Assembly: GCA_002718585.1 (NCBI GenBank)
Contig: PBFG01000020.1
Span: forward strand, 45,959 to 81,481
Length of the DNA stretch: 35,523 bases
Source: Fidelibacterota bacterium
GTDB taxonomy: Bacteria; Fidelibacterota; Marinisomatia; SCGC-AAA003-L08; D37C17
Reading direction: 5' to 3'
Part shown: in pieces, positions 15,870 to 28,200 of the stretch
Layout of the letters: each line of letters starts with the position of its first letter
How positions within the stretch are numbered: position 1 is the first letter of the stretch
Made by a program: the position numbers and the translations under genes
The notes under the pieces: generated by a model
Databases searched by the model: none
Seen by the model: the letters and a program-made list of their open reading frames with translations, nothing else
What the model was told of the DNA's origin: nothing

Positions 15870-18514
15870 TAATATTCACCCACGTTAATTTTAAAACTAG
15901 CATAAGATTGTATATCGATAAAATGAATTCCAAGCATGTTAATAATGCCATCCGAATTTTGATTAGGGTATGGGCAATCTGGATAAAATGAATTTGTTAA
16001 TGCAATCATTGTATTTAAATAACGAGGTTTATCTATATCTAAAAAATTTATTAAATCTATTTGTTCTTTTTCTAGAGATGTAGGATAATTCAAATATTGA
16101 CCCTCTCCACCCTCTATTACATTACCATCTTCGCCAATTATGGGACAAGGCAATTCAATCATAGCTAATCTTGATATCAATAAATAATCATCATCATTTG
16201 GACCATAAATTAATTTTAAACTTTTTACTCTAAAATCACTATCTGTCAATGGAGTAAATTTTACAGTATCAATTTGATTTATATAATGTATACTATCAAT
16301 TATACTATTAATTAAAACTTGATTCAGATTTATATTTGAATCATCATTAGTAAAAATACATTCCTGATAACAATCATTATTAAACTCTTCATCACTTATT
16401 ATAACAATAGAATCTAAAAATGATGGAAAAAATGAATCATCAGTAGATACAATCATTGAAATTTCGCCTACAAGTGGAGAAAAATTTGTTATATTACTAA
16501 TTAAAGCAGCTTCTTCAAGTGAATTATTAATACTTTCATAGGTCTCATCATCAACAGGAGTAAGTTGAGTAGATACTTCTGGTATAATATATAAATCGGA
16601 AAAAGTTGAATCATTAATTTCATTTCCTAAAATAAAAGAAAAAGGAAGCTCTAAACCTATACCACCTGAAATGCTAAAAGAATCATTTGATTCAAAACTA
16701 CCAGAACCGTTCAATGTTGCTTTACCTGAAAATCCAATTGAATCTGGTGAGCTTTGCAAAAACTCTGCAATAGGATAGCTCTCTCCATTTAAATCGTAAG
16801 TAGAACAATTTGAACTAAATAGACTATTGGTACATTCTGAACCTTGAATTGAAATAATATTTTCACCATATCCAAGATCTGCCTCTATTGTAAAAACTGA
16901 TGAATCACCCTGTGTATATGATTTCAAATCAAGCTTCAATAGATTATCAATATCTGCAACTTTGTTACCGATAAAAATATCTAATTTTGGATTAACAATT
17001 TTTAAACCTTGAATATTACTTCCTTCAGGAGGTGATGGAATTGTAAATGAAGCTACATCAATCTCAAAATCATGGATAATAGTATTTATTTCAGATAATC
17101 TAATAGGATTAATTTGAATCATACTTACTGAGAAGTCTGATATATTACTTAAATCCACATTCCCATTGACAGATGGTATAGAAAATTCAATATCAACGTA
17201 TATTGAATCGATACCATTTATTATTTCATTACAATTATTAACTGAATCTAAATCACAATTTATATTAGTTAGACAATCTTCGTCACTTAACGAATTACAA
17301 CCTGCATAATACTGAAATTTTGTATCAGATAAATAACCATCTTCTTCAACAATATATGGATTTCCATCATTTAAAACAGATGTATTGATTTCAAAAAAGT
17401 CTGAATATTCTCCTAAAGCTTTATCAAATCTTCTAAAATTTGGTAATTTTAATGAAAAATCAATTATCTCTGGAAAACTTGAATTATTGATAATTTGAAA
17501 ATTTATAGTATTAACATCCTGGTTATCAGATGATACAATTCCTCCAAGTATCCCAAAAGGCATTGAGGGATCATTTACTGAAATACTTGTAGACTGATCA
17601 ATTATTTGTTCTTTAGTAGTTCCAAAAATAGACTCTACTTCATTTATAGAAAAACTACTATTAACACCTCCTAAATTAATTGATGTTTTTAATGAATCAT
17701 AAGACCATCCAGTATAAACAACTTCTCCAGTTATAGGGTTTAACTGTTCACAATATATAAATTCTTCAGAATTATTAGTAAAATCATAACTTAAATTAAA
17801 TTCAAAAACAAGATTATCATAAATTCTTGTTTGGCCTTGTGAATTAAAGTTTGAATTATCAAAGATTAAATCATTTTCATATCCCAAAACTTGATAAGAA
17901 AAAATTGTCGGAAAAAATAAATTTATATTTTCAGATAAATTAAAATCAGCATCTCCAATATTTATATATGACCAATTTTCAAAAAACTCATTTAAAATCA
18001 GATTAATACTTGAAAAATCAATCGGAGTATTAAATGATTCTATTTCAAAATTTGAAAGTGCATTTATAATTTCTTGCTCTGGTATACAATCACCATTAAC
18101 TACTCCATCAAATGCTAGACTAATAGTATTTTGTGGGAATTCTGCTGATGGAATTTCAGGGATTGAACTTGGAGTAGAGCTAAAACCATCAAAATCAAAT
18201 CCTGGTATTTCAAAAAAATCTTCTAATTCAAAAACATTATCATCAGGAAAAAGAGATGGATCGCTATATTCTACTGAAATAAAACCGTTGTCATCTAAAA
18301 TGATTCCATCACTTTCAACCATTTCACTAAATTGAAACTGTGATGAAACAAGAGGTAAACTTATTTGTGTTTGCCAAGAAGGTGATTCTGGAGCATCACA
18401 ATTCTTTAAAAAAACGGATATAAAGAAAAGAAAAGTGAATCTATAAAAATTTAGATTTATAATCTTAATATCTATATTGATCAGTTTTGAAAGGACCTTT
18501 TTCATCAACACCAA
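15869..18514 (-). CDS. Large secreted protein or lipoprotein, function unknown
   Basis: Up to 881 residues. A hydrophobic segment (about 25-36) ends in L-K-N-C at Cys39, followed by '[16 protein letters not shown]'. A lipoprotein is plausible, since many FCB lipoproteins begin C-D-x-P-x-x-P-x-W, but the lipobox is not canonical. The rest is Ser/Asn/Asp/Ile-rich beta sequence with scattered cysteine clusters (for example about 475-500), resembling a tandem Ig-like surface protein. The start is uncertain: the ATG codons at 18514 and 18505 lie inside the end of ahcY (50- and 41-base overlaps), and no ATG, GTG or TTG follows before the hydrophobic segment. It overlaps the next gene by one base. 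Confidence 0.7.
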   Translation of the reverse strand: MVLMKKVLSKLINIDIKIINLNFYRFTFLFFISVFLKNCDAPESPSWQTQISLPLVSSQFQFSEMVESDGIILDDNGFISVEYSDPSLFPDDNVFELEDFFEIPGFDFDGFSSTPSSIPEIPSAEFPQNTISLAFDGVVNGDCIPEQEIINALSNFEIESFNTPIDFSSINLILNEFFENWSYINIGDADFNLSENINLFFPTIFSYQVLGYENDLIFDNSNFNSQGQTRIYDNLVFEFNLSYDFTNNSEEFIYCEQLNPITGEVVYTGWSYDSLKTSINLGGVNSSFSINEVESIFGTTKEQIIDQSTSISVNDPSMPFGILGGIVSSDNQDVNTINFQIINNSSFPEIIDFSLKLPNFRRFDKALGEYSDFFEINTSVLNDGNPYIVEEDGYLSDTKFQYYAGCNSLSDEDCLTNINCDLDSVNNCNEIINGIDSIYVDIEFSIPSVNGNVDLSNISDFSVSMIQINPIRLSEINTIIHDFEIDVASFTIPSPPEGSNIQGLKIVNPKLDIFIGNKVADIDNLLKLDLKSYTQGDSSVFTIEADLGYGENIISIQGSECTNSLFSSNCSTYDLNGESYPIAEFLQSSPDSIGFSGKATLNGSGSFESNDSFSISGGIGLELPFSFILGNEINDSTFSDLYIIPEVSTQLTPVDDETYESINNSLEEAALISNITNFSPLVGEISMIVSTDDSFFPSFLDSIVIISDEEFNNDCYQECIFTNDDSNINLNQVLINSIIDSIHYINQIDTVKFTPLTDSDFRVKSLKLIYGPNDDDYLLISRLAMIELPCPIIGEDGNVIEGGEGQYLNYPTSLEKEQIDLINFLDIDKPRYLNTMIALTNSFYPDCPYPNQNSDGIINMLGIHFIDIQSYASFKINVGEY

Positions 18515-19772
18515 TATAATCTGCTTGTTTTTTTGAAATCATTGTTAATTTAGCACCTAAATGATCTAAATGTAATCTAGCCACTTCTTCATCTAAATCT
18601 TTAGGTAAAACATGTACTCCCTCATCAATCTTACCTTCCCATAATGCTATTTGTGCTAAAACTTGATTTGTGAAAGAAGTAGACATAACAAAAGATGAAT
18701 GTCCAGTTGCATTTCCTAAATTAACTAGCCTACCTCTAGATAATAAAATTATAGATTTACCTCCAGGGAAAGTAAATTTATCTACCTGAGGCTTGATATT
18801 TTGCTCAGTCACATCAGGGTTATTTTCTAAAGAGGCAACATCAATCTCATCATCAAAATGACCAATATTACATAAAATTGCATTGTTCTTCATTTTTTCC
18901 ATATGATTAAATGTAACTATATCACAATTGCCTGTTGAGGTTACAAAAATATCTCCATATGAAGCAGCTTCATCCATAGTAACAACACTAAAACCTTCCA
19001 TAGCTGCTTGCAAGGCACATATTGGATCAATTTCTGTTACATATACTCTTGCACCATATCCAGCCATAGATTGTGCACAACCTTTTCCAACATCTCCATA
19101 TCCACAAACAACAACTTTTTTTCCTGCCAACATAATATCTGTTGCTCTCTTTAAACCATCAGCTAAAGATTCTCTACATCCATACTTATTATCAAATTTT
19201 GCTTTAGTAACTGAATCATTAACATTGACAGCTGGGAAAGGTAATTCACCATTTTTAAATAATTGATATAATCTATGAACACCAGTAGTCGTTTCTTCTG
19301 AAACGCCTCTAATTCCTGAATAATACTTAGGATTTTTTTTAAGAACTACACCTGTCAAATCTCCACCATCATCTAATAATAAATTAGGAGCTTTACCATC
19401 TGGAAATTCTAAAGTTTTATCAATACACCACCAATATTCTTCTTCTGATTCACCTTTCCATGCAAAAACGCTTGTTCCATTTTGAGCAATAGCTGCAGCT
19501 GCATGATCCTGTGTGGAATATATATTGCAAGATGACCATCTGACTTCTGCACCCAAATCTTGTAAAGTTTCAACTAAAACAGCTGTCTGAATAGTCATAT
19601 GTATACATCCTGCAATACGAGCTCCTTTTAACGGCTTTTCTTTATTATATTTTTTTCTTAATGACATTAACCCAGGCATTTCATGTTCTGCTAACTCAAT
19701 TTCTCTTCTACCAAAATCTGCTAAGCTAATATCTGCTACTTTATAATCATTATTTGATTTCTTAATATCCAT
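18465..19772 (-). CDS. ahcY: Adenosylhomocysteinase
   Basis: 435 residues, NAD-dependent hydrolase that clears S-adenosylhomocysteine, the product of methyltransferases. Substrate-domain motifs are present: '[21 protein letters not shown]' (about 50-70, given here in part as '[13 protein letters not shown]') and '[15 protein letters not shown]' (about 81-95). The NAD-binding glycine loop is G-Y-G-D-V-G-K-G (224-231). The conserved tail 'FKTDQYRY' completes the enzyme and confirms the stop position, so the downstream gene truly overlaps its 3' end. It lies 8 bases after metK, joining synthesis and recycling of SAM in one unit. Confidence 0.98.
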   Translation of the reverse strand: MDIKKSNNDYKVADISLADFGRREIELAEHEMPGLMSLRKKYNKEKPLKGARIAGCIHMTIQTAVLVETLQDLGAEVRWSSCNIYSTQDHAAAAIAQNGTSVFAWKGESEEEYWWCIDKTLEFPDGKAPNLLLDDGGDLTGVVLKKNPKYYSGIRGVSEETTTGVHRLYQLFKNGELPFPAVNVNDSVTKAKFDNKYGCRESLADGLKRATDIMLAGKKVVVCGYGDVGKGCAQSMAGYGARVYVTEIDPICALQAAMEGFSVVTMDEAASYGDIFVTSTGNCDIVTFNHMEKMKNNAILCNIGHFDDEIDVASLENNPDVTEQNIKPQVDKFTFPGGKSIILLSRGRLVNLGNATGHSSFVMSTSFTNQVLAQIALWEGKIDEGVHVLPKDLDEEVARLHLDHLGAKLTMISKKQADYIGVDEKGPFKTDQYRY

Positions 19773-19780
19773 AAATCCCT

Positions 19781-20977
19781 CTATTTTAAATAATTAGATA
19801 ACTCTTCTTTTTTATCAGTAATTTCCCACCTATAATTATCGCCTCTGCCAAAATGACCATAAGCAGCTAGTTGTCTGTAAATTGGTTTTTTAAGATCAAG
19901 ATGTTCGATAATCTTATCAGGTTTTAAATCAAAAACTTTATTTATCAATTCAACTAAATCATTATCAGGCATAACTCCTGTCTTAAAAGTATTTACATTA
20001 ACTGACATGGGTTCAGCTACACCAATACAGTACGCAACCTGAACCTCACATTTATCAGCAAGTTTAGCAGCAACTATATTTTTTGCTATATACCTTGTCA
20101 TGTAAGCCGCTGACCTATCAACTTTTGATGGATCTTTTCCAGAAAAAGCACCACCACCATGCTTGGCATATCCACCATATGTATCCACAATTATTTTTCT
20201 TCCAGTTAGTCCTACATCTGCTATTGGTCCACCTTCAACAAATCTACCTGTACCATTGACTAAAAAATTTGAATCATATGGAATTCCATAATTATCTAAA
20301 ACTGGTAAAATAACATGTTTTATAATATTACTTTTTATGAATTCATGTTCTTTTTCCTCTGTTTTAAACTCATTTAGCATATCTATATGTTGAGTTGCAA
20401 TAACAACTTTCTTAACTCTAACTGGCTTTTCATTACTATCGTACTCAATAGTAACCTGACTTTTCCCATCCGGCTTTAACCAACTTAATGTACCATCTTT
20501 TCTAACTTTTGCAAGCTGCTCTGATAATCTATGTGATAAAGTAATTGGTAATGGCATAAGCTCTGGAGTTTCATTACATGCAAAACCAAACATGAGGCCT
20601 TGATCTCCGGCTCCTTGTTCATTTTTATCATTTAAATCAACTCCTTGAGCAATATGAGGACTTTGATTTTTAATCAAAGTAGAAACCCATAATTTATCTT
20701 CACTATCTTCCTGCATTTTAATAGTACCTAAATCCAATTCCAGATAACCAATTTCATCCAAGGTTTTTCTAATTATTGCATCATAATCAATTTTAGCTTG
20801 GGTTGTAATCTCAGCTGAAACAATAACCCATCCTGTAGTTATCATTGTTTCACAAGCAACTCTAGAGTCTTCGTCTTGTTCTAATAAGGCATCAAGTATT
20901 GCATCTGATATTTGATCACATACTTTATCTGGATGACCCTCTGTAACAGATTCTGAGCTAAATAAATAATTTTTCAT
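19781..20977 (-). CDS. metK: S-adenosylmethionine synthetase
   Basis: 398 residues, typical length. It makes SAM from methionine and ATP. Motifs: G-H-P-D-K (14-18) with '[12 protein letters not shown]', G-A-G-D-Q-G (122-127) at the active-site loop, and the P-loop-like G-G-G-A-F-S-G-K-D (274-282). The start ATG overlaps the pckA stop (ATGA). No SAM riboswitch is visible, since there is no untranslated leader. Control must therefore lie further upstream or at translation. Confidence 0.98.
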   Translation of the reverse strand: MKNYLFSSESVTEGHPDKVCDQISDAILDALLEQDEDSRVACETMITTGWVIVSAEITTQAKIDYDAIIRKTLDEIGYLELDLGTIKMQEDSEDKLWVSTLIKNQSPHIAQGVDLNDKNEQGAGDQGLMFGFACNETPELMPLPITLSHRLSEQLAKVRKDGTLSWLKPDGKSQVTIEYDSNEKPVRVKKVVIATQHIDMLNEFKTEEKEHEFIKSNIIKHVILPVLDNYGIPYDSNFLVNGTGRFVEGGPIADVGLTGRKIIVDTYGGYAKHGGGAFSGKDPSKVDRSAAYMTRYIAKNIVAAKLADKCEVQVAYCIGVAEPMSVNVNTFKTGVMPDNDLVELINKVFDLKPDKIIEHLDLKKPIYRQLAAYGHFGRGDNYRWEITDKKEELSNYLK

Positions 20978-22581
20978 TTTATAATAGGTCCTGATTTAGT
21001 TAAATATTCAACATCCTTACCATAATTCTTAAAATTTTCTCTAAATAATCTAGCTAAATTAGTAGCCTCAATTATATAATTTTCTTTATTTTTCCATGAA
21101 TTAATAGGATTAAGTATTTTTTGATTAATTTCCCCAAGTGTTCTAGGAATTTTTAATCCAAAAAAATCTTCTTTTGCGTAGTTAACACTATTTATTGAAT
21201 CATTTAAAATTGAAGTAATTATATATCTGGTATCAGAGATACTAATCCTATCTGCTCCTGAAGATGGAGTACCTCCTATCCAACCTGTATTTACCAAAAA
21301 TACATCAACAGAATATTTTTTAATTTTCTCTTCAAGTAATTCTGCATATTTCAAAGGATGAAGTGTTAAAAATGGTCCACCAAAACAAGGTGAAAACGTA
21401 GCTTGAGGTTCATTTATACCCCTTTCAGTACCTGCTACCTTAGCCGTATAACCACTAATAAAATGATACATTGCTTGATGTGTATCTAATTTAGAAACAG
21501 GAGGTAAAATACCATAAGCATCACACGTTAAAAAAATAATTTTATCAGGATGTCCAGCAATACTATCCCATCCTTTAGCAACCAGTGAATTTTTTATATA
21601 ACTAATTGGATAAGATACTCTAGTATTCTCTGTTTTACTTGAATTATCAAAGTCAATTATTCTTGATTTTGAATCATAAACTACATTTTCTAGAAGTGCA
21701 CCAAATTTTATAGCATTATAAATATCTGGTTCAGATTTTTTATCTAATCTTATAGTTTTCGCATAACAGCCACCTTCAAAATTGAAAACTCCATTGTCAG
21801 ACCAACCATGTTCATCATCTCCAATTAAAGGTCTGTCAGGATCAGTGGATAAAGTTGTTTTACCTGTACCACTTAATCCAAAAAATAATGCTGTATGTTT
21901 AAAATTCTTATCAACATTTGCTGAACAATGCATAGATAATACTCCTTTGAGAGGTAAATAATAATGGAGAATCGAAAAAATACCTTTTTTCATTTCTCCA
22001 CCATACTCAGTTCCACCAATAATTGCCATTTTCTTTTCAAGATTAAAAATAATAAAAACTTCAGAGTTCATACCATGTTTCTTAAATTTTTCATTAGTAA
22101 AATTGGATGCATTAATTATAGTAAAATCTGCAGTAAAACCTGAATCATTTTTCTTTTGATTTATAAACATATTTCTACAAAAATTATATTGCCAAGCTTT
22201 CTTTGCAATTATTCTAACACCTAATTTATAATTTTCATCAGCACCTGCATATCCTTCAAAAATATAAGTAGGCTTATCATTATTTTCATTGTAATGATCT
22301 AAAACATTATGATACAACTCATCAAAAATTTCAGGTTCTATTTTTTGATTTACATCTCCCCACCATAAATTATTTTTAGACGTTTTTTCTACAACAAAAT
22401 ATTTATCTTTTGGAGATCTTCCAGTAAAAATTCCAGTATCAACCATTAAGGTACCATTTGGACCAATATGACCCTCTCCATTTAAAACAATTTGTTCGGA
22501 GATGAATTCAATAGATGGATTAAGGAAACAGTTATTTGCTTTAATAATATTTTCTAAATTGCTTGTTTTAATTTTCTCCAT
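20974..22581 (-). CDS. pckA: Phosphoenolpyruvate carboxykinase (ATP)
   Basis: 535 residues, ATP-dependent type. It interconverts oxaloacetate and PEP for gluconeogenesis or anaplerosis. The kinase-1 P-loop G-L-S-G-T-G-K-T (235-242) and kinase-2 G-D-D-E-H-G-W (254-260) are intact. 'TGRSPKDK' (53-60) binds oxaloacetate, and the metal-ligating Lys and His lie in 'EYGGEMKKG' and 'MHCSANV'. It overlaps the recombinase gene upstream by 14 bases and metK downstream by 4, so it belongs to a tightly coupled run. Confidence 0.97.
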   Translation of the reverse strand: MEKIKTSNLENIIKANNCFLNPSIEFISEQIVLNGEGHIGPNGTLMVDTGIFTGRSPKDKYFVVEKTSKNNLWWGDVNQKIEPEIFDELYHNVLDHYNENNDKPTYIFEGYAGADENYKLGVRIIAKKAWQYNFCRNMFINQKKNDSGFTADFTIINASNFTNEKFKKHGMNSEVFIIFNLEKKMAIIGGTEYGGEMKKGIFSILHYYLPLKGVLSMHCSANVDKNFKHTALFFGLSGTGKTTLSTDPDRPLIGDDEHGWSDNGVFNFEGGCYAKTIRLDKKSEPDIYNAIKFGALLENVVYDSKSRIIDFDNSSKTENTRVSYPISYIKNSLVAKGWDSIAGHPDKIIFLTCDAYGILPPVSKLDTHQAMYHFISGYTAKVAGTERGINEPQATFSPCFGGPFLTLHPLKYAELLEEKIKKYSVDVFLVNTGWIGGTPSSGADRISISDTRYIITSILNDSINSVNYAKEDFFGLKIPRTLGEINQKILNPINSWKNKENYIIEATNLARLFRENFKNYGKDVEYLTKSGPIIK

Positions 22582-23449
22582 GAGGATGTGTTTTTTTATA
22601 AATTCTTTTTAATTTTTCTTTACTAACATGCGTATAAATTTGAGTTGAGGATAAGTCTTCATGGCCTAACAATTCTCTGACAGACATTAAATCAGCACCT
22701 TTATTTAACAAATGAGTTGCAAAAGAGTGCCTCAAAGAATGTGGACTCATTTTTTCATTATTTGTTACTTTTTTTAAATAATATTTGACCATTTTATAAA
22801 CGTAACTTTCACTCAAATGAGAATTAACTTTATGAGATGAAGGATACAAATATATATTATGACTATTTTTACTAACTCTCAAATAGTTTTTTATCGAGCC
22901 AACTGCCTCTTTTCCCAAAATAACGATTCTCTCTTTATTGCCTTTACCTAAAATTTTTATCGTATTATTTTGATAATCAATATTTACAATTTTTATTTTA
23001 ACAAGTTCGGATATTCTAAGACCTGTTGAATAAAACACCTCTAAAATAGATCTGTGCATAGCTCCTTTAAAGGTACTTAAATCTGGCAAAGACATTAGCT
23101 TATCTACTTCCTTTTCTGATAAATAGTTAGGTATTTTCTTCATTGCTTTAGGTGAAACAATTAATGAAGCAATATTTTTTGATAAAAAACCCTTGTATGA
23201 TAAAAATTTATATAAAGATTTTATTGAAGCTATCCTCCTCAAAATTGTCTTAGTTGAAAAATTTTTTTTGGATAGAAACTGTATATATGCTTGTAAATCA
23301 TTTTTACTAATATCAAAAAAATTATTTACTTTTAAAAATTGATTGAAATTACACAAATCAATCTTGTATCCTCTTAATGTATGAGGTGAAAATTTTCTTT
23401 CATTTTTTAGATATGATAAGAAATCTTTTATAACTTTTTCATTTTTCAT
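22568..23449 (-). CDS. Tyrosine recombinase XerC/XerD
   Basis: 293 residues from the ATG at 23449. A TTG one codon earlier is possible, but ATG is preferred. The N-terminal SAM-like core-binding domain is about 1-85; the catalytic domain is about 105-290. Catalytic residues are all present: Arg in 'STGLRISEL' (about 145), Lys in 'LGKGNKER', H-S-L-R-H (about 237-241), His in 'LLGHEDLSSTQIYTH', and the nucleophile Tyr in Q-I-Y-T-H (about 272). Length and context fit the chromosomal dimer-resolution XerC/XerD pair acting at dif. No second copy or dif site is seen here, so C and D cannot be told apart. It overlaps rluD by 11 bases. Confidence 0.92.
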   Translation of the reverse strand: MKNEKVIKDFLSYLKNERKFSPHTLRGYKIDLCNFNQFLKVNNFFDISKNDLQAYIQFLSKKNFSTKTILRRIASIKSLYKFLSYKGFLSKNIASLIVSPKAMKKIPNYLSEKEVDKLMSLPDLSTFKGAMHRSILEVFYSTGLRISELVKIKIVNIDYQNNTIKILGKGNKERIVILGKEAVGSIKNYLRVSKNSHNIYLYPSSHKVNSHLSESYVYKMVKYYLKKVTNNEKMSPHSLRHSFATHLLNKGADLMSVRELLGHEDLSSTQIYTHVSKEKLKRIYKKTHPHGEN

Positions 23450-24416
23450 CAAATAAATTTATTATTTTTTTAAAATCATTAGGGATAGGTGCTTTTAACT
23501 CTATCATTAATTTTGAAATTGGATGCATGAATTTTATTTTATAAGCATGCAAAGCATAACGATCTAAATTCTTAAATACCTCATCAATAATAAGCTTATT
23601 TTTTTGATGAAAACTTTTTGATATATTAATCGAACCACCATAAGTATCATCCATTAGGATAGGATGACCTATTTCGCTCAAATGAACTCTCAATTGGTGA
23701 GTTCTACCTGTTAATGGCCTAAGTTTCAAATACGTAAAAGGTTCTAAGAATTTTATTATTTTATATTCAGTAAAAGAATATTTACCATAATTATCATTTA
23801 ATACAAACTTTTTTCTATTTTTTTTACTCCTAGTTAAATATCCTTTAATATCACCGAATGAGTTTGTTCGTCCCCATACAATAGCTCTATATTCTTTTTT
23901 AATTGATCGCGAGGCAAACTGCTCACCAAGGCTATGGTGTACTTTATCAGTTTTTGCAACTAGCATCACACCTGAAGTAAATTTGTCTAATCTATGAACT
24001 AAACCTGGTCTTTCTGATTTAGGATAAGAAAGATATTTGAATCTGTAAAGCAAACCATTAAGAATAGTTCCATCTTTATTTCCAGCACCTGGATGAACAA
24101 TAATTCCAGGTTTTTTATTCAAAGCTATTAAATGCTCATCCTCGTAAATTATATCTAAAGGTATGTCTTGTTTTAATATCGTTTCATTATCTTTATATTG
24201 ATTATTAAAATCAACCAAAATAATTTCTTTACCTTTTAACTTATATGAAGGCTTAACTATGAAATCATCTACTCTAACTAATCCATTTAAAATTAACTTT
24301 TGAATTTGAGATCTTGAGAGGTCGTCTAATTTTTGATTTAAAAAATGATCTAACCGAATATTTTTTATTGTACTATGAAATTCTTTCTGATTTTTCATTT
24401 TTTTTATCATTTGCAT
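23439..24416 (-). CDS. rluD: RluD-family 23S rRNA pseudouridine synthase
   Basis: Up to 325 residues. An N-terminal S4 RNA-binding domain (about 19-75) is followed by the RluA-type catalytic domain, with the catalytic Asp144 in H-R-L-D-K-F-T-S-G (141-149), 'KPGIIVHPG' (102-110) and 'LRPLTGRTHQLRVHL'. The family modifies helix 69 of 23S rRNA; RluD is preferred over RluA/C from the S4 domain and context. The start is uncertain: the first ATG overlaps lspA by 44 bases, and a later ATG (residue 7) by 26. It sits in the lspA-rluD neighbourhood seen in many Gram-negatives. Confidence 0.93.
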   Translation of the reverse strand: MQMIKKMKNQKEFHSTIKNIRLDHFLNQKLDDLSRSQIQKLILNGLVRVDDFIVKPSYKLKGKEIILVDFNNQYKDNETILKQDIPLDIIYEDEHLIALNKKPGIIVHPGAGNKDGTILNGLLYRFKYLSYPKSERPGLVHRLDKFTSGVMLVAKTDKVHHSLGEQFASRSIKKEYRAIVWGRTNSFGDIKGYLTRSKKNRKKFVLNDNYGKYSFTEYKIIKFLEPFTYLKLRPLTGRTHQLRVHLSEIGHPILMDDTYGGSINISKSFHQKNKLIIDEVFKNLDRYALHAYKIKFMHPISKLMIELKAPIPNDFKKIINLFDEK

Positions 24417-24894
24417 ATTGAAGAATAAAATAAAGTATTAATCCAATAGTTATGGAACAGTCAGCAATATTAAAAATAAACCATCGTGGATTATCCATAA
24501 TTCCAATAAAATAAAGTAAGTTTGGCATATCAATAAAATCAATTACACCCGAATAACCACTTCCAGGTATTAGAACGAATACTCTATCAATAGCATTACC
24601 TATTGCTCCACCTAGAACTAAACTTAAAGGAATTTTCTCATAACTGTTCTCTCTTTTGATGTTTTTCAAATAATAGAAAAGTAGAACAATTGTTATAATT
24701 GTAAGACATGTTATAAATAGATGATATTTACTTGTATCAATACCAAAGGCAATACCGCTATTTTCAATAAATGTAAATCTTAGAAAACTATTTAGAACAT
24801 CAATACTTTGATAAAGATATAAATTAGATTTAACTTGAAATTTGGAAAATTGATCAAAGACAACAACTAAAATTATTAAAAAATAATTAATCAA
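24373..24894 (-). CDS. lspA: Lipoprotein signal peptidase II
   Basis: 173 residues, four membrane helices, inner membrane. The aspartyl protease cleaves prolipoproteins after lipidation. Conserved boxes: N45 in 'ENSGIAFGI', 'GGAIGNAIDR' (95-104), catalytic Asp119 in G-V-I-D-F, and Asp145 in F-N-I-A-D. The start is a TTG that overlaps the stop of the dksA-like gene (TTGA). The C-terminus is charged and extends into the rluD frame. Its substrates could include the large secreted protein encoded at 15869-18514. Confidence 0.96.
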   Translation of the reverse strand: MINYFLIILVVVFDQFSKFQVKSNLYLYQSIDVLNSFLRFTFIENSGIAFGIDTSKYHLFITCLTIITIVLLFYYLKNIKRENSYEKIPLSLVLGGAIGNAIDRVFVLIPGSGYSGVIDFIDMPNLLYFIGIMDNPRWFIFNIADCSITIGLILYFILQYANDKKNEKSERIS

Positions 24895-25268
24895 ATTCTT
24901 TCTTTACATCCTACGCATTTTGTTGTATGAGGAACTTCTTCTAATCTAGCTTGTGGTATCATTTTATTACACATAACACAAACTCCAAAAGTACCATCTT
25001 CAATCATTTGGAGAGCCTTAGATAAATATTTTATAAATTTTTCTAATCTGGCTATCATGTAATAGGATTGTTCTAACTCAACGTGATCTCCACTTGCATC
25101 TGCCATATGAGATGAGTATATCGCATTATTTTGGCTAGCATCACGCATTTGCTCTGCTCTTTTTTTAGTAGATTCTAATTCTTCTTTGGTGCTATCAATT
25201 TTATCGCGTACAAGTTTTTCAAAATATAATAACTTTTCACTCGACCACTTTTCATTATTTTTTGACAT
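24891..25268 (-). CDS. DksA/TraR family zinc-finger protein
   Basis: 125 residues. An N-terminal coiled coil (about 10-50 and 60-90) precedes a C4 zinc finger: C97-x2-C100 ... C118-x2-C121. The finger and the 'DGTFGVC' lead-in are typical of DksA/TraR. The tip region has 'SSHMADASGDHVELEQ' rather than the D-x-x-D-x-A of E. coli DksA, so full ppGpp-dependent action on RNA polymerase is not certain. In Bacteroidota-type genomes this protein commonly lies between ileS and lspA as here. It is 29 bases after ileS and overlaps lspA by 4. Confidence 0.9.
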   Translation of the reverse strand: MSKNNEKWSSEKLLYFEKLVRDKIDSTKEELESTKKRAEQMRDASQNNAIYSSHMADASGDHVELEQSYYMIARLEKFIKYLSKALQMIEDGTFGVCVMCNKMIPQARLEEVPHTTKCVGCKERI

Positions 25269-25297
25269 AATAAGATATCCTTTTTAACAATACAAAT

Positions 25298-28200
25298 TTA
25301 TGTTAATGAAATACTAATTTCAACTTTTAAATCATTTATTGAAAATTTGGAACTATACTCACCAACCCCCTCATTAAAAAATACTTCTAATGCCAAAACC
25401 TCATTTTTTATATAATTTTGATTATCAAAAGCTGCTTCAATTATATTTTTTTCAGATTTAATGTATAAATTAATTCTATCACTTACTTTAAAATTAGAAT
25501 CTTTCCTTAAATTTTGAATTTTTCTGATTAAATCTCTAGAAATACCTTCTTTGATTAAATTTTCACTTAAATCTGTATTAATGCTTGCTATTAATTTTTT
25601 ATTTGAGGAACAACAATAGTTTTCTAATGGAATCTCCTCAATAATGAAATAATCATTTGTGAGTTTTTCACCTTCAATAGTAACGAAATTTTTAGTATTA
25701 AGCTCTTTAAGAATGAAATCATTTTCAAGTAAATTTATCTTAGAAATTATATCAGACTTTTTAACTTGATAATCACGGTTAATATTCAAAAAATTTGGCT
25801 TTATATTGTAAGAAACAATTTCATTAATTTTACTTACATAAAAAATTTCTTTAATATTTAGTTCTTCAAGAATCTGATTATCATAGTTTGATATACTTGG
25901 AGATACTTTATCTAAAAATATTTTAATATCCTTAAGAGGTTGTCTTATTTTCAAATTAGCTTTATTTCTTATTGACCTACCTAGATTCACTATATCTTTA
26001 ACTGTATCAATATCTTTCATAATCTTGTGATTCTCTAATTTTTCATCATAAATTGGAAAATCTAATAAATGAATACTTGAAGGTTCCTTTTTACTACTAA
26101 CACTTATTACGAGATTATTATATATCTTATCTGTTACAAAAGGTATAACAGGACTCATAATTTTAATATAGGTTAGCAAGACATTGTAAAGTGTATGATA
26201 AGCAGCTAATTTATCAGAATCATTCTCTGATTTCCAAAATCTTCGCCTATTTCTCCTTACATACCAATTTGATATATCATCCAGGATTTCTGAAGCGTTT
26301 TTAACCAACTTATACAGTTCAAAGCTTTCATAATATTGCTTTGAATCTTTTATGAAAATATTGATTTTTGCAAGAATCCATTTATCAATATCCATCAAAT
26401 CTTTTTTATCATATTTTGATTTTGAAGGATTAAAATTGTCTAACTTAGCATATGTAATAAAAAATGAATAAGTATTCCATAAAGTGATTAAATTTTTTCT
26501 AATTTCATCAGCTATTTTATAACCAAATAACAAATTGTGTTCAGTATTTTGATTAGCATATAACCATCTCATGGTATCAACACCCATTTTTTCAGCAGCA
26601 TCATCAAACCAGATAGCATTACCCCAGGATTTATGCATATCTCTTCCTGTTTCATCTTTAACTAATGCATGACCAAGTAATGTTTTAAATGGAGGTTTGT
26701 CTTCCATTATAGTTGATGTAGCTAAAAGTGAGTAAAACCAATTTCTAAACTGGCCGGGAAAACATTCAACTACAAAGTCTGCAGGAAACCATTTATCCCA
26801 ATATTCTTTATCATCATTATAATTTAAAGTTGAATAAGGAACTATTCCTGCATCCAACCATGGATTTCCAACATCTGGTATTCTTTCACCTACTAAGCCT
26901 GATTCTGGATGCTTGATTTTAACTTTATCAATCCAAGGTTTATGAGGACTCTTACCTTCAAATTGCTCCCAACCTTCAACGGCTAAATCTTTTAATTCTT
27001 GTTTTGAACCAACAACATAAAATGAACCATCTTCAAATGTCCATATAGGTAAAGCTAAACCCCAAAATCTTTTTTTTGAAATCATCCAATCACCCATATT
27101 TGTTAGCCATTCGAGCTCTCTATCTAACCCCCAATCAGGAATCCAATTAATTTTGTGGACATGTTTTTTAATATTCTCTCTCCAGTCCATATTAATATAC
27201 CATTCATCAACAGTTCTATAGACAAGCTCATCTCCAGATCTCCAACAATGAGGATAGACATGAGGATATTTCTCTGAATAAAATAATAAGTCTTTTTCTT
27301 TAAGATTTTCCAAAATTAATTCTGTAGTTTTTGAATCTGTGGCTAATTTACCAGTTAACCATCCAAAACTCTCAATATACTTAGATTCGTCATCTAATGG
27401 TGCGATTTCTACCAGATTATTTTTTTTACCAATTTTATTATCAATTGAACCACATCCAGTTGCAATATGTACAATTCCAGTACCTTCACCAGCTACTACC
27501 ACATCATTACCTATATTATCTTTCCCTCCATCAATAACTTTATGACAAGATATAGCATTTATACCATTTTCTTTTAATTTTTCATTAACAAAAGGATAGC
27601 CTCCTAATTCTGATTGAGCATCCAACTCATCAAATGGACCAAAATACTCCCAACCAACCATATCTTTTCCCAAAACAGTACCCAGGATTTCATAACCTCC
27701 TCTTTCTTTAAAAATTTGTTCTAAAGTTTTTAACTTAGGGACTCCATCTAACCACTGTTTTTTCTCTTTAAATTGTTTATCAAGTCTCTGAAACTTGAAA
27801 TTATCTTTTGCAAAATAATAGATTGAATCATCATTTAATTTTACCCTTAAGTACTCTAAATTAATATTAACAGCTGCAGCAATATTTGATGTAAGTGTCC
27901 AAGGTGTAGTGGTCCAAATTAAAAGATTCTCATTTTTCTTGTTTTTTAAAGGAAATTTTATAAATGTTGCTTTGTGAGCAACCAATTTTCGCCCCTCAAT
28001 TATTTCCATTTGCGAGTAAGAAGTACCGGATCTGCCAGACCAAGGAACGACATCTGTCCCCTTATAAATTTTACCTTTATCAAATAATTTCTTTAGAAAT
28101 GACCAAATTGTGTAATTATTTTCGTCAGACATCGTATAATATGAATTATCCCAATCCATCCAATATCCTAATCTTTTAGATTGCTCAGTTTGAATTTTTG

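Noticed and set aside
18928-19266. Plus-strand open frame of 112 codons inside ahcY
   Set aside because: Antisense to highly conserved adenosylhomocysteinase; its low stop frequency follows from the codon use of the real gene.
19773-19780. SAM or SAH riboswitch near metK/ahcY
   Set aside because: metK overlaps pckA and only 8 bases separate metK from ahcY, so there is no room for an aptamer.
22568-23449. Tyrosine recombinase as a sign of an integrated element
   Set aside because: It has XerC/D length and motifs, is embedded in a housekeeping gene run with overlaps, and no att repeats, tRNA disruption or phage genes are nearby.
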